Shown: positions 8,388 through 17,508, numbered from the stretch's first letter. The stretch: 64,000 nt of DNA from Bacillota bacterium (GCA_023399055.1 JAEWQV010000002.1:1-64000); one strand, 5' to 3'. The notes: generated by a model from the sequence alone, not told the origin. Numbers and translations are program-made.

Positions 8388-8525
8388 AATTATCACCTCA
8401 AATATATTGTAAAGGGTTGCAATATATTTTTCCTAATTTACTTTGTTCGATTTTGTCCAGTTTACATTGCTATTAATTATAGCGAAATTATCGTAAATAA
8501 TAAATTACTATTTTACTATACGATA

Positions 8526-9842
8526 TTAATCAGTGCTATTATGCCAAGCTTCCTGTTCTTCAAAATATTCCTTCAGACCACCTACCGCTACGGCAGGAAC
8601 ATACGCCACTGCATAAGTATGATCGGCAGTTTTCTTATAAAAAGAATAGAAAGGAATAACATATTTGCCAAAAACATCATCTCTGTAGATAATCTCAACA
8701 TCATCATAATCTTCAAAGTCTACTGCATTATTGTGAAGCATACAGAAGGAACATACATGACCAGCAAAAATGTAGCCTTTATGGAGATATCCTTCTGCTT
8801 CTTCCAATGTAATAATAGATGTATCTTCTGGGAAAGCGCGCTCCAGATTAGGTTCTGTATAATAAATTCCTACCAGTTTAAGCGCTTTATTATTAATAGA
8901 ATTACTAAAATAGAAGCTAAACTTGTTTAGATATTGGTTATACATTCTTTGACTAATATTACTGGAAGGCTCAAATGCCTCAACAAATAGCGAGACGTAT
9001 CCATCTCCTAAGTAATCTTGATTACGAATAATATTCTGAAATTCAAAATTAGTATTAAATAATTTATTAGCAAAGGAAAGTACTCCCGACAATTTGCTTT
9101 TAATGGATTCGTCACTTTCCTCAAGAGTTATAGCTATTTCTTTACCGGATAATCTAAAATTATCTTTTACCAGAGGATTTATGTTCCAGATACGATAAGT
9201 TATAGAGTTTTCGTCCGAGGAATCCATCCAGATTTTATATTCTTCGGATATCAAATCGGCGGAATAATAGTGGTATTTAGTGTTTTTTATTATATTGCTA
9301 TCTATTATAGTATAAGGATTGACATTGGGATTTGTAGAATCAACTTTAATATCATTTTCTCCAGGTATAAAGTTAATATCTAAGTTATTCTTCGCATTAT
9401 TAATAACAGCTTGAAGTCTTTCTTGAAAATATATATCATAGTTTTCTATATTCCCAGGTTGGTAGACCGTAAGAGAGTCGGCATCATAGTTACTCTTTAC
9501 AGGTGAATTCATAAGGTCATTTAAAGATTCCGCCTTCATAGTAAAGTAAGCCTTGGTGGAGGAACCTTCTCCGAATATAAGGGCATTATTATTTAGAGAT
9601 ACAATATCACTGGCAAAGATTTGGGTGCTTTCCGGTAAGATAGTTTCACGTTTATTCATAATGATACTAATTACTAATACGATAATCAGCGGCAAACATA
9701 AACCGGCCGCCAGTATGGTATACCATCTCTGATAAACTGGTTTATGAATTGTTTTTTGCTCGATAAGGATTGCATTATTTGCCTCTTCTATTATATCATC
9801 GCTTATATTGTTAATTTCCTTATATAATTCTTTTCCACTCAT
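8526..9842 (-). CDS. Membrane-anchored anti-sigma-like partner of the ECF sigma factor
   Basis: The 438-residue protein has a short cytoplasmic N-terminus (about 40 residues, acidic, helical), one transmembrane segment (TILAAGLCLPLIIVLVISII) and a large extracytoplasmic domain of about 370 residues. Its start overlaps the stop of the upstream sigma gene in an ATGA junction, the usual arrangement of sigma/anti-sigma pairs. A conserved-looking segment near the C-terminus reads GHVCSFCMLHNN, where CxxC may form a disulfide or bind metal. I infer that the outer domain senses a surface signal and the inner tail holds the sigma factor. No zinc-finger anti-sigma motif is visible. Confidence 0.75.
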   Translation of the reverse strand: MSGKELYKEINNISDDIIEEANNAILIEQKTIHKPVYQRWYTILAAGLCLPLIIVLVISIIMNKRETILPESTQIFASDIVSLNNNALIFGEGSSTKAYFTMKAESLNDLMNSPVKSNYDADSLTVYQPGNIENYDIYFQERLQAVINNAKNNLDINFIPGENDIKVDSTNPNVNPYTIIDSNIIKNTKYHYYSADLISEEYKIWMDSSDENSITYRIWNINPLVKDNFRLSGKEIAITLEESDESIKSKLSGVLSFANKLFNTNFEFQNIIRNQDYLGDGYVSLFVEAFEPSSNISQRMYNQYLNKFSFYFSNSINNKALKLVGIYYTEPNLERAFPEDTSIITLEEAEGYLHKGYIFAGHVCSFCMLHNNAVDFEDYDDVEIIYRDDVFGKYVIPFYSFYKKTADHTYAVAYVPAVAVGGLKEYFEEQEAWHNSTD

Positions 9843-10396
9843 AGATAATAACCTTCTTCCTCCAAATATAATTTCAACTTGTTTCTGGTTCTGAAAAGAG
9901 AAGATTTGACCTTACTTTCACTCATATGAAAGCGGACTGCGATAAATTTGATGGGATTTGTATGCCAATAACGAAGTACAAATAAGATACGAGACTCTTG
10001 ATCAATACTACGTAAAAATGTATTAATAAGCTCACTAAGCTGACCTTCCGAATAATGATCCTCTAGGTCAAAGCCGCCTGGGATACATTCTTCAAGTTCA
10101 TTGTAGACGAGTTCTAGATTACGATTACGTTTTTTCGCGGTATAATACTCATATTTTTGCAATGCAAGATTGCGTACAATTTTACCCAGATAAGCAGGCA
10201 GAGGATCTGGCTCCTTAGGGGGTATAGAATTCCAGGTTCGAAGGTAGGTATCATTTTCACATTCTTCAGCGTCCTCTTTACTATTTAGAATGTTAAAAGC
10301 AATATGATAGCATAACCTACCATACTTGGCTTTCGTTTCCTTGATTGCAGCTTCAGAACGCTTGAAATACAATTCTATTATTTGGCTGTCCTCCAT
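9839..10396 (-). CDS. ECF-type RNA polymerase sigma factor
   Basis: About 185 residues with region 2 (YGRLCYHIAFNILNSKEDAE, then ECENDTYLRTWNSIPP) and region 4 (FVLRYWHTNPIKFIAVRF, then MSESKVKSSLFRTRNKL). GGAG precedes overlapping GTG/ATG starts at 10399 and 10396; spacing favours the ATG. It is co-transcribed with the membrane protein at 8526-9842, which overlaps it by four bases. It would redirect RNA polymerase to an extracytoplasmic-stress regulon when released. The target promoter is not evident in the window. Confidence 0.9.
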   Translation of the reverse strand: MEDSQIIELYFKRSEAAIKETKAKYGRLCYHIAFNILNSKEDAEECENDTYLRTWNSIPPKEPDPLPAYLGKIVRNLALQKYEYYTAKKRNRNLELVYNELEECIPGGFDLEDHYSEGQLSELINTFLRSIDQESRILFVLRYWHTNPIKFIAVRFHMSESKVKSSLFRTRNKLKLYLEEEGYYL

Positions 10397-10399
10397 CAC

Positions 10400-10767
10400 T
10401 TAATCTCCTCTGTTTATTGAAAGCTTTCATCTATATAATCGGAAAAAGTTGTATTGGTTGCAGAAAGATATGAAATAATTGTTATTTGAAAATAGCATAG
10501 TTTAGAAAAATAATCATTTTAATCTGATTGACTACATTATAAAACAATACTATATTATTTGTAAAATAATACAAGTAAGGCAGGCAACCAAGGGTAGCAA
10601 AAATGTATATAGATGGTTGGTTGTCTGTGGTAAGGTTTTCATATATTCTAGTATCTATGAAACAATGAGGAAGATGAGTTAAAAAAGCACTTTCACATGG
10701 AATGATTCTGCTTTGCAGTAATATTCAGCATAATTAAGATAGCCATAGAGCTAAAAGGAGATTAAGA
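10400..10767. other. Divergent promoter region with a long-loop inverted repeat
   Basis: This AT-rich region lies between the sigma operon (minus) and the XRE gene (plus). It contains one notable inverted repeat, CAGGCAACCAA at 10581-10591 against TTGGTTGTCTG at 10617-10627, with a 25-base loop. There is no T tail. It could be an operator or a leader structure of the XRE gene. I see no other gene. Confidence 0.45.
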
Positions 10768-11442
10768 ATGAGCGTCGCAGAAAACCTAATAGAATTAAGA
10801 AGAGCAAAGGGATTGTCCCAAGAAGAGCTGGCGGAGTATTTGGCGGTTTCTAGACAAGCAATTGGAAAGTGGGAGAGCGGAAACTCCCTACCAGAAGTCG
10901 AGAAATTAATCCAGTTAAGTGATTTCTACAAAGTGTCATTGGACCGGTTAATTAGAGACAAAGAGGCTTGCAATAAGCAATTTGGAAATGAAAATAAGGT
11001 TAATAATCAGAAGATAATTAGTTTCTTGTTAAAGGCTAAAAAAGCAACCTATGCTGCATCTGGAAATGAGACTTCTTCCTCGCGAACAAATTCTCATGAC
11101 CTTGAATTTAGTGAGGATGAATTACACTATTATGATACCTATCTTGGTGGAGAACGCTTCGGTGGGGAAGAAGCTATATGGATTGTGGATAAACCCTTCT
11201 GGTGTATGAATTATTGTGGAAGAGTTATTGGAGAAAACTTTAATGGAGATGTATTAAAAAATGCCTTAGCAAATGTTCCAGCGGATAGTCCTTATCGTGG
11301 ACCAGCTTTCTTTCAGGAGGGGGATTATACTTATCATTGTAAGGCGGATGGTGCTTTTGAATGGTATCAGGGGTATGAAGAAATTCTTTATAAAGGAAAT
11401 AGAATCTATGAGTGTTATTTTCACGGAGGTATTATCATATAG
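10768..11442 (+). CDS. XRE-family regulator fused to a DUF5680-like domain
   Basis: This is a 224-residue protein. Residues 1-60 are a Cro/CI helix-turn-helix (RAKGLSQEELAEYLAVSRQA, then GKWESGNSLPEVEKL). After a linker, residues about 90-224 form a compact domain with conserved aromatic residues (FSEDELHYYDTYLGGERFGG and, later, YRGPAFFQEG) that I recognise as DUF5680, often found alone or fused to an XRE head in Firmicutes. Strong AAAAGGAG upstream. The DUF5680 part may sense a metabolite. It is transcribed away from the ECF sigma operon. Confidence 0.85.
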   Translation: MSVAENLIELRRAKGLSQEELAEYLAVSRQAIGKWESGNSLPEVEKLIQLSDFYKVSLDRLIRDKEACNKQFGNENKVNNQKIISFLLKAKKATYAASGNETSSSRTNSHDLEFSEDELHYYDTYLGGERFGGEEAIWIVDKPFWCMNYCGRVIGENFNGDVLKNALANVPADSPYRGPAFFQEGDYTYHCKADGAFEWYQGYEEILYKGNRIYECYFHGGIII

Positions 11443-11503
11443 GGTTCATGCCTTTGTGTGAATAAGAAGTATTGTTTGTGGTCTTTTCTTATATAAATAT
11501 TTA

Positions 11504-12469
11504 TTAGTTATCCATATAGAATTTATTTATGATATTTAGTGTTATCTGCTTGGCATCTGCACCTTTTACACGGCTTTTCGTAGCATCATTAAGATGAACA
11601 GCAAAATAATGCGTTTCGTTATTAGCTTCAAAAAAGCCAACATACCAAGAGTTATTATTAATACCAGCACCAGTCTTGCCATACAATTCAATGCCGTCGT
11701 TATTATCAGCTTTCATAATGTGTTTTAAGATCTCAATATCTTCTGCAGAATAGTTGGTCTTACCTTCAAATATTGAAGTAAGGATATTGACTTGTTCTGT
11801 AGGAGATATTTTTAAGGAAGATTCCAACCAAAAGCCATTTAAATCTGGCAATGAATTGGCATTACTTCCTTCCCAACTTGAAATATCACAGTTCCCATAG
11901 GATAAGGCATCAAGTTGTTCCTGGACAGATTCCCTACCTACTTTATCAATGACCTTACGATAATACCAAATACATGAATACTGAAAGGCTTCTTTAAGCG
12001 TCACATCAGAATTCCATTCAGTAACAGGATAGGTAGTTCCACTATAACCCAATTTAGAATCTTCGGAATCAATAACATTATTCTGTAAGCCCATTAGGGT
12101 AGATATTATTTTAAAGGTAGAACAGGGTGTTGTTTGAACATTACACATTTCCTCATTATAAATGTTGTATTCATTTTCATTTACATTGTAGATAACAGCA
12201 CACCCGTTAAAACCATCAAAACACTCCTCGTAATCACGAGTTACCTCTGTGGGAGTTGTAGTATATGATAATTCCTCTTGATTAATTGGTGTTGGAATAG
12301 CAGAAGCAGTTATAGTATTAGGTAAGTGCGTAGGCACAATAGTAGTAATCTTATCATTGGAGTTAACGGGATTTTTACTGTTACATCCAGAAAAGCTAAG
12401 TACAATGATGACGAGGAAAAGAGAATAGAATATATTCCTATATGCTTTATTAATTACTTTCATAATCAT
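11504..12469 (-). CDS. Class D (OXA-like) beta-lactamase lipoprotein
   Basis: This is a 321-residue protein. A lipoprotein signal ends in SFSGC, followed by a Thr/Pro-rich linker. The catalytic domain shows the three class D motifs: PCSTFK (active serine and carboxylatable lysine), YSCIWYY (the SxV region, here S-C-I) and YGKTGAG (KTG). FWLESSLKIS and the following EQ also match OXA enzymes. It would hydrolyse beta-lactams at the outer face of the membrane. The class also includes BlaR1/MecR1 sensor domains, but no transmembrane protease domain is present, so an enzyme is more likely. Monocistronic. Gram-positive class D enzymes of this kind are known from Bacillus and Clostridioides; the phenotype here is inferred. 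Confidence 0.85.
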   Translation of the reverse strand: MIMKVINKAYRNIFYSLFLVIIVLSFSGCNSKNPVNSNDKITTIVPTHLPNTITASAIPTPINQEELSYTTTPTEVTRDYEECFDGFNGCAVIYNVNENEYNIYNEEMCNVQTTPCSTFKIISTLMGLQNNVIDSEDSKLGYSGTTYPVTEWNSDVTLKEAFQYSCIWYYRKVIDKVGRESVQEQLDALSYGNCDISSWEGSNANSLPDLNGFWLESSLKISPTEQVNILTSIFEGKTNYSAEDIEILKHIMKADNNDGIELYGKTGAGINNNSWYVGFFEANNETHYFAVHLNDATKSRVKGADAKQITLNIINKFYMDN

Positions 12470-12573
12470 ACAGTCTACCTTTCTAAGAATGATTAGTAAT
12501 ACATTTAAGTAAGCAATTTGTTATAGATAGTTAGTAACAGTTCTTAATACGTCTATAAAAGTGAAGAAAAAGG

Positions 12574-13092
12574 TTAGAATCCTGCAATAACATTAGTAAA
12601 TGGTACAATAGTGTCGTTAACGTCATACATAGTGATTGATTCGCTATAGTCAGGTACAAAAGTTATGAAGGGTTTCGATGAATCTATCGTAATTGGTGGC
12701 AACTTTTTATTGCCAAATTCAATTCTACTAATCTTATCTTGGTTTAATGAAAAAATAACAGAATCTTGTTCTTTAGTAAATTGAACCGGACCCTCCTCTA
12801 GACCGATTAAACCACCACCTTCTCTAAAAAAGTAACCATAGGAAATACCAGGAGGATTAAGATAGATAGAATAAGTATATTCAAAAGTGTTCTTGTCATA
12901 AAAGAGTAAGGCGCCAAGGTTTTCATTAACTGATATAGCAACCTCCCAAGTTGGATCTATATGGTGACTCTTTCTGGCGTTTTTTTCTAAATCACCTTTT
13001 GATACGCCAATATTTCCATATGTAAGCAGAAGAATGGCTATGAGAGTAACACTGAATATAAATGGTAAATAGGGCTTTATTTTTTGCTTCAA
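12574..13092 (-). CDS. Membrane-anchored hypothetical protein
   Basis: This 172-residue protein has one N-terminal transmembrane anchor (YLPFIFSVTLIAILLLTYG) and a beta-rich outer domain with aromatic and glycine residues (GISYGYFFREGGGL). No family is recognised. It lies just downstream of a broken alkaline-phosphatase-like gene end and in the same direction. It ends about 100 bases before the beta-lactamase promoter region, without an obvious terminator, so it could be co-transcribed with that gene. Confidence 0.65.
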   Translation of the reverse strand: MKQKIKPYLPFIFSVTLIAILLLTYGNIGVSKGDLEKNARKSHHIDPTWEVAISVNENLGALLFYDKNTFEYTYSIYLNPPGISYGYFFREGGGLIGLEEGPVQFTKEQDSVIFSLNQDKISRIEFGNKKLPPITIDSSKPFITFVPDYSESITMYDVNDTIVPFTNVIAGF

Positions 13093-13110
13093 GAAGAGCT
13101 CCCTTCTGTA

Positions 13111-13323
13111 CTATTTTCTTTCCACTACAATAAGTGGAACCATCATTTCTTTTTCAGTCATTCCGGCATGAACGCCAACAAACAAATCAGTTTCTTCCTG
13201 TGAATTAAAGATTAAAAATGCTAGCTTATTGATTTCAGAAGATAATGTGAAAACTCTATCCTCAAAATCCTCCTTTACCGTTAAAATTGGTAAAGAAGGA
13301 TTTGCAAAATGGTATAAAATTAA
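13111..13323 (-). pseudogene. C-terminal remnant of an alkaline-phosphatase-superfamily protein
   Basis: The minus strand reads about 70 coherent codons ending in LFVGVHAGMTEKEMMVPL and IVVERK followed by TAG. The pattern GxHxGxTxxEMxVPL matches the end of alkaline-phosphatase-superfamily proteins (nucleotide pyrophosphatase or PglZ type). There is no start codon with a ribosome binding site, and an in-frame stop lies just upstream at 13324-13326. Only the last part of a larger gene has survived. It is one of several end-only remnants in this region. Confidence 0.55.
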
Positions 13324-13366
13324 TCAAACTTCAGAAATATAGCAGAAATATGCTTCATCCAATCCA

Positions 13367-14071
13367 TTATCGTTCCCAAATTAAAATTGAATTCTCTGCG
13401 TATTTTTGAAAATCCTTCTCACTTAAAGATATTAATTGAGAATAATCACCGATTAGGTAATATATTGCGGTAATCGGATCATTTGCTTTAAGTTCTGATA
13501 CTTGGGTACTGTTACTAATCATAACACCATTATCAATGGTAAACTGATAAGTACCCGGTATCTGTTTTTTTTCTATATGTTTTGACCAAAAGCTTTCCGT
13601 ATAATAGATATATGCTACATTCTGTTTTTCACCATTAACGGTAATAACTTTTTCCATACCATAAGCCTTCGCATAATTGGAACCTTGATAAAAGACATCG
13701 ATAGCACTATCGGAAGAAGGGAGACTAACCTCCAATAAACCTTCTTTATAGGCAATAGGTTTTTCAATAAGAACCGCTGCACTATACAGACCGGCTACAA
13801 TTGCCAGAGTGGAAATTATAGTTCCGATGGCAATCAGGATTTTTCTATGCTTAATTCTTTTGTTTATCCTTTTTAATAGATCAGTTTTTTCTATATCTTG
13901 TTGCAGTGGAGATATAAGTTCAGAATCCTTACTCTGCATTTTATTGCGTATTACAGTACATTCCTCGCAACTTAAGAGATGTTCTTCAATTAGTAATTTA
14001 CTTTCTTCGCTGCAAATATTATCACAGTACAAGGGCAGCAGGTCCCGCACGACATTACATTGATTATTCAT
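13367..14071 (-). CDS. Anti-sigma factor with N-terminal zinc-finger
   Basis: Start at ATG 14071, preceded by GGAGG, gives 234 residues and overlaps the sigma gene's stop by eight bases (ATGAATAA). The N-terminus carries the anti-sigma zinc-finger pattern HLLSCEECT (HxxxCxxC) preceded by CSEESKLLIEE. A transmembrane segment lies at about residues 80-100 (ILIAIGTIISTLAIVAGLY), followed by an outer beta-rich domain of about 130 residues. It should hold the co-transcribed ECF sigma factor at the membrane and release it on a surface signal. Confidence 0.9.
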   Translation of the reverse strand: MNNQCNVVRDLLPLYCDNICSEESKLLIEEHLLSCEECTVIRNKMQSKDSELISPLQQDIEKTDLLKRINKRIKHRKILIAIGTIISTLAIVAGLYSAAVLIEKPIAYKEGLLEVSLPSSDSAIDVFYQGSNYAKAYGMEKVITVNGEKQNVAYIYYTESFWSKHIEKKQIPGTYQFTIDNGVMISNSTQVSELKANDPITAIYYLIGDYSQLISLSEKDFQKYAENSILIWER

Positions 14072-14552
14072 TGTAACCTCCATTTTCTTCTTTTAATTTA
14101 AGCTTTGCCCGGTAGTAAGTGACTCTGGCCCAGCTTTCATTTTTTTGAAATAGTTCTCCGATTTCGCTAAAAGATAGTTCTCCAAATACTCGTAAAGTAA
14201 ATACTTCTTTATAGGGCTCTGCAAGTATATGTAGTCTTTTATGAAGGATGAACGCAGTTTCCTTGTGAAGTAGCTTTAGTTCAAAAGGTGTCTCATTAGA
14301 AAACTCATTGAAATTTTCTAAGTGTTGTTTCTTTTGCTTTTCACAATGGGAAAAGTAGATGTTTTTAGCAATTTGGCATAACCATACCCGAAGTTTACAA
14401 TCGCCTCGAAAGCTATCAATTTTCTGGAGAGCTCTAAAAAATGTTTCCTGGGCTATTTCTTCCGCAATCGCTTCATTATGACTTATTGCTAAAACATATC
14501 TATATACATCATCGAAATGAAGCATATAGATTTCATCAAAGTTCACATTCAT
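14064..14552 (-). CDS. ECF-type RNA polymerase sigma factor
   Basis: About 160 residues with region 2 (FDDVYRYVLAISHNEAIAEE, then IAQETFFRALQKI) and region 4 (FTLRVFGELSFSEIGELF, then RVTYYRAKLKLKEE). The start is ambiguous: GAGGTG sits directly against ATG 14552 but is ideally spaced for a GTG at 14546. It overlaps its zinc-finger anti-sigma partner downstream. This is the second ECF pair in the window; a third survives only as a scar at 20931-21114. Confidence 0.9.
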   Translation of the reverse strand: MNVNFDEIYMLHFDDVYRYVLAISHNEAIAEEIAQETFFRALQKIDSFRGDCKLRVWLCQIAKNIYFSHCEKQKKQHLENFNEFSNETPFELKLLHKETAFILHKRLHILAEPYKEVFTLRVFGELSFSEIGELFQKNESWARVTYYRAKLKLKEENGGYNE

Positions 14553-14636
14553 CACCTCACTTTCAGGGATAAGACCGGTAATTTAAGTTTTCGTTACAAA
14601 GAACAAGCAATTAAATTTAAATAAGTATAACATATA

Positions 14637-14668
14637 AAAAGATCACCCTTGCAGGTAATCTTTTTTAG
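14637..14668. terminator. Terminator-like hairpin, possibly bidirectional
   Basis: AAAGATTACC and GGTGATCTTT pair around TGCAAG, with T runs on both strands. It lies downstream of the flavodoxin pair and upstream of the sigma gene on the minus strand. Confidence 0.75.
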
Positions 14669-14696
14669 AAAAGAATATAATTAATCTGAGAGTAAT

Positions 14697-15326
14697 CTAG
14701 TATCTGTAGTTTAAATCCCTGGTTTTTTTGCCATTCAACTTAATTAACTGTCGCCAGCCTAATTGAGCCATTATCTTATAAAGAAAGCGTGGAAAGTTAA
14801 TGTTAGTATAAATATTATCAGAGCTAGACTTTTGTTCAATGTTCTTCGCCAATTGAGTAAAAGCCAAACCGACTGATTTCTTAGGTCCCTTTCCGAGTGG
14901 AACTCCACTCATAGAAAGTAAAGCTCCGCCACCACCGATTCCTACACCCATTCCCCATTTAAGTCCCATATGTCTGCACCAGTTATGTAAGATTTCCACT
15001 GCATTGGAATTTTGAATACCATCATAAAATCCGGAATTAACAATACAATATACGGTTATATTTTTGTTCGATAAACCAGATTGTTGTATTTTTTCAAGAC
15101 AGGATAGCAGGTGGGAAGGTATACCGTCTACATATAATGGGAATGCAAAAACAAGAACATCAAAATCATTCAAGGCAAGTAGTGCGTCCTCGGAGGGTTG
15201 TGGCTTATTGAATTGATAATCTGTATAAGTCACATCATTATTTAAGCAGGTTTTCAATTCCTTTAGAATTTGTCCGCTTGTACTATCTTTTGATTTTGGA
15301 CTACCATTTATCATTGCTATTTTCAT
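14697..15326 (-). CDS. NAD(P)H-dependent FMN reductase / flavodoxin-like protein
   Basis: This 209-residue protein begins MKIAMINGSPKSKDSTSG, the phosphate-binding loop of the NADPH-dependent FMN reductase/flavodoxin fold. Further motifs are VLVFAFPLYVDGIPSHLL and CRHMGLKWGMGVGIGGGG. It overlaps the upstream flavodoxin-like gene by four bases, so the two are co-translated. The pair may form a heteromeric flavoenzyme that reduces quinones, nitro-compounds or iron. The substrate is unknown. Confidence 0.8.
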   Translation of the reverse strand: MKIAMINGSPKSKDSTSGQILKELKTCLNNDVTYTDYQFNKPQPSEDALLALNDFDVLVFAFPLYVDGIPSHLLSCLEKIQQSGLSNKNITVYCIVNSGFYDGIQNSNAVEILHNWCRHMGLKWGMGVGIGGGGALLSMSGVPLGKGPKKSVGLAFTQLAKNIEQKSSSDNIYTNINFPRFLYKIMAQLGWRQLIKLNGKKTRDLNYRY

Positions 15327-15811
15327 AGGTTTACACCTCTTAATTCCTCTAAACTTTGAAAGAAAGCAAGCTTTCCAATTTCACCATCATAATTTATCAC
15401 ATTTGCTTGCATGAGTCGTTTGGCTGTTTCTTTCTCTTCAGGAAGAATATCTTCACCATAATAATAAGCTGATAGCTTAATCTTATTGGAATACCTTCTT
15501 TTATGATGCATTTCACCATTTCTAATCGTAAAATCGGGATGTATGTAGGATATCGCTCTATCTAAAACATTTTTCACAAAAGGACTAGCACTTCCATATG
15601 TACATTTGCTTACAAGGATTAGTTCAGTACACTTACTAAAATATTTACCCATTTCTTCAAAACCATCAGTAATGACGCATTTACCGGGGGTTTTAATCCA
15701 GCACCCAAAGCATCCAATGCAATTGCGTATTTTATCATTGTTAGTGATAACCATATCCTCTGAATTCGTTTTTAAAAATGAGGCATCTGTATCCGTAATT
15801 ATTAACCTCAA
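15323..15811 (-). CDS. Flavodoxin-family oxidoreductase with CxxCxxC-type motif
   Basis: This 162-residue protein uses a TTG start at 15811, chosen because AGGAGG lies eight bases upstream. A cysteine-rich segment CIGCFGCWIKTPGKC is typical of iron-sulfur-type or multimeric flavodoxin family members, followed by LVSKCTYGSASPFVKNVLDR. The usual N-terminal GSP loop is abbreviated, so FMN binding may depend on its partner at 14697-15326, with which it overlaps by four bases. It is the first gene of the pair. Confidence 0.75.
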   Translation of the reverse strand: MRLIITDTDASFLKTNSEDMVITNNDKIRNCIGCFGCWIKTPGKCVITDGFEEMGKYFSKCTELILVSKCTYGSASPFVKNVLDRAISYIHPDFTIRNGEMHHKRRYSNKIKLSAYYYGEDILPEEKETAKRLMQANVINYDGEIGKLAFFQSLEELRGVNL

Positions 15812-15924
15812 AGGGATTTCCTCCTAACATATTTTGTATTCTGTTCTTTTAAGGCAATTATATAACCAGGAACGAAAGAATAATACTTAAATCTTCATTA
15901 GAAAAGATAATGGTAAGATATGAC

Positions 15925-16434
15925 TTATAAAGTAATCCAATATCTCTGCTCTAGAATTCCATTAACCTCAAGTTCATTTTCTAATATCCCACCATTATTC
16001 ATAATGGTTTTCGCAGAGCCAATGTTGGTTCTTTCACACACCATTAATACTTTATCAAGACCTAATTTTCTGCACTCCTCCAAAGCTAGTTCAATCATTT
16101 TTGTCGCATAACCTTTTCTTCTTTCAGAAGGTCTTACCCCATCACCAATATGACCTCCATTTAGAAGAAGAGCTTCATTGAGACAATGACGTATGTTGAC
16201 TGCACCTACAAAAATTCCTCTATCCATATCGAGACAGAATAGCGTAGTGGCAGGTACAAAATCAGGCAAACCTTTTACTTCTTCCTCAAAACCTAGGAGA
16301 TAGTTATCAAAATCGTGATAATCACGTCTTCTAATAGAATATGGTATTATTTTTTCTCCAGTAGCGGACCATTCCTCCATCATAGCAAACAACAAATCTT
16401 TGTGCTTATACTCAAGCCTGACTAACTTTAACAT
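15925..16434 (-). CDS. GNAT-family N-acetyltransferase
   Basis: 169 residues with GNAT motif A GGHIGDGVRPSERRKGYATK (acetyl-CoA loop RRKGYA) and motif B near residues 140-160 ending in NNGGILENE. AAGGAGG precedes the ATG. It sits next to a broken peptidase-E-like gene. The acceptor substrate is unknown; it is one of seven GNAT genes in the window. Confidence 0.85.
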   Translation of the reverse strand: MLKLVRLEYKHKDLLFAMMEEWSATGEKIIPYSIRRRDYHDFDNYLLGFEEEVKGLPDFVPATTLFCLDMDRGIFVGAVNIRHCLNEALLLNGGHIGDGVRPSERRKGYATKMIELALEECRKLGLDKVLMVCERTNIGSAKTIMNNGGILENELEVNGILEQRYWITL

Positions 16435-16458
16435 TTTGACCTCCTTGAAATGTAGTGT

Positions 16459-16676
16459 CTATTTTAACTGGGTTACATGCCTGTTATCAATTAGAAATAC
16501 ATCTCCTAAGTATGAAATAGCATGATTTGTGCAAACGATAGCACTGTCATCGCATAAACCATATAATGGATAGGTTTCAGATAGGTCTAATAGTTGTTCA
16601 GATATATTGTCTTTATTAAACTACCAAAAGCATCGGTAAATCCGTTCGTAAAACCACTTGTAAGTATTTTAACCAT
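16459..16676 (-). pseudogene. Peptidase E / glutamine-amidotransferase-like gene with internal deletion
   Basis: The frame starts well, with AGAAGG before ATG 16676 and MVKILTSGFTNGFTDAF, the normal start of S51 peptidase-E-like proteins. After about 22 codons the frame breaks. A second frame continues with DLSETYPLYGLCDDSAIVC and ends near 16459 with NRHVTQLK. That is the expected C-terminus of the same kind of protein. Roughly the middle two thirds are missing, so this is a deletion pseudogene retaining both ends. Confidence 0.65.
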
Positions 16677-16974
16677 AGAAACACCTTCTTTTAATCATGT
16701 AGCAGTTTTATAATAATTAGATATATTTTTGCAATTCCAATGATAAAATCTATAACCAATTATACCTTCCATAATATAGAAAGTCAAAAACATTCCAGTT
16801 ATGAGCAAAGAGTTCTCCAATTCTTATTTTAGATATTGCAGATTGATAAATATAACATTATAAAAAATTGGAAAATTATACTAATTAAGCAAATCAATGT
16901 AGGGAGTTTGTAGTTCTAAACGATTTAAAATTGTAGACTATTTATCATCTAATGAAAAATTAAGGAGGTTTGTT

Positions 16975-17452
16975 ATGAAATCTAAAAGGATTTTCAAAAA
17001 TGTAACATCATTAATTCTAATTGTTGCCGTGATGTTTTATATCTCTGCAGTAGCATTAGCCTCAGAACCAACATCAGTAGAAGAGGAATAGTCATCTGTG
17101 TCCCAAACAGTTCAGAATTACTACGACAAACAGAAGACGGAAGAGGTGTCAGAGGATTCATCTAACAGTACAGCTTTAGCGGTACTTGCAACTTTGCCGA
17201 CAACAGCAGCAAGTGCACTTGACGTATCCTCATCTTACTCTAGATGTAGTAAAGACTTTAACAAATGGAACATCAACAGAAAGTGCTATGGAGGTTTTAG
17301 GTCAGCCAAATCATTATTTTGGTAGCGGAATGGTAGGAAGTGTATATAAGCTTGTAGACGGTACTGAAGTAACGGTATATTTTAGTAATGGGGTCATAGA
17401 CCAAATCAGGATATATCACATGGATGGTTCTTATGATATTATTATACAATAG
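16975..17452 (+). pseudogene. Exported BLIP/OmlA-like protein gene, disrupted by a stop and a frameshift
   Basis: AGGAGG precedes ATG 16975. The frame encodes a signal peptide (MKSKRIFKNVTSLIL onwards) but meets TAG at 17089-17091. It continues open after the stop, then shifts frame near 17220-17235. The last 70 codons read TLTNGTSTESAMEVLGQP and later VYKLVDGTEVTVYFSNGVID, ending at 17452. The LGxP and YxxxDGTxVxVYF pattern is that of the SmpA/OmlA-BLIP fold and matches the intact neighbour at 17509-17811. It is therefore a degraded paralogue. Confidence 0.65.
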
Positions 17453-17508
17453 AGTAATTGTTTCCGTTAGAAATGAAATAAAATAATTATGAGACTGGGG
17501 ATGATAAA

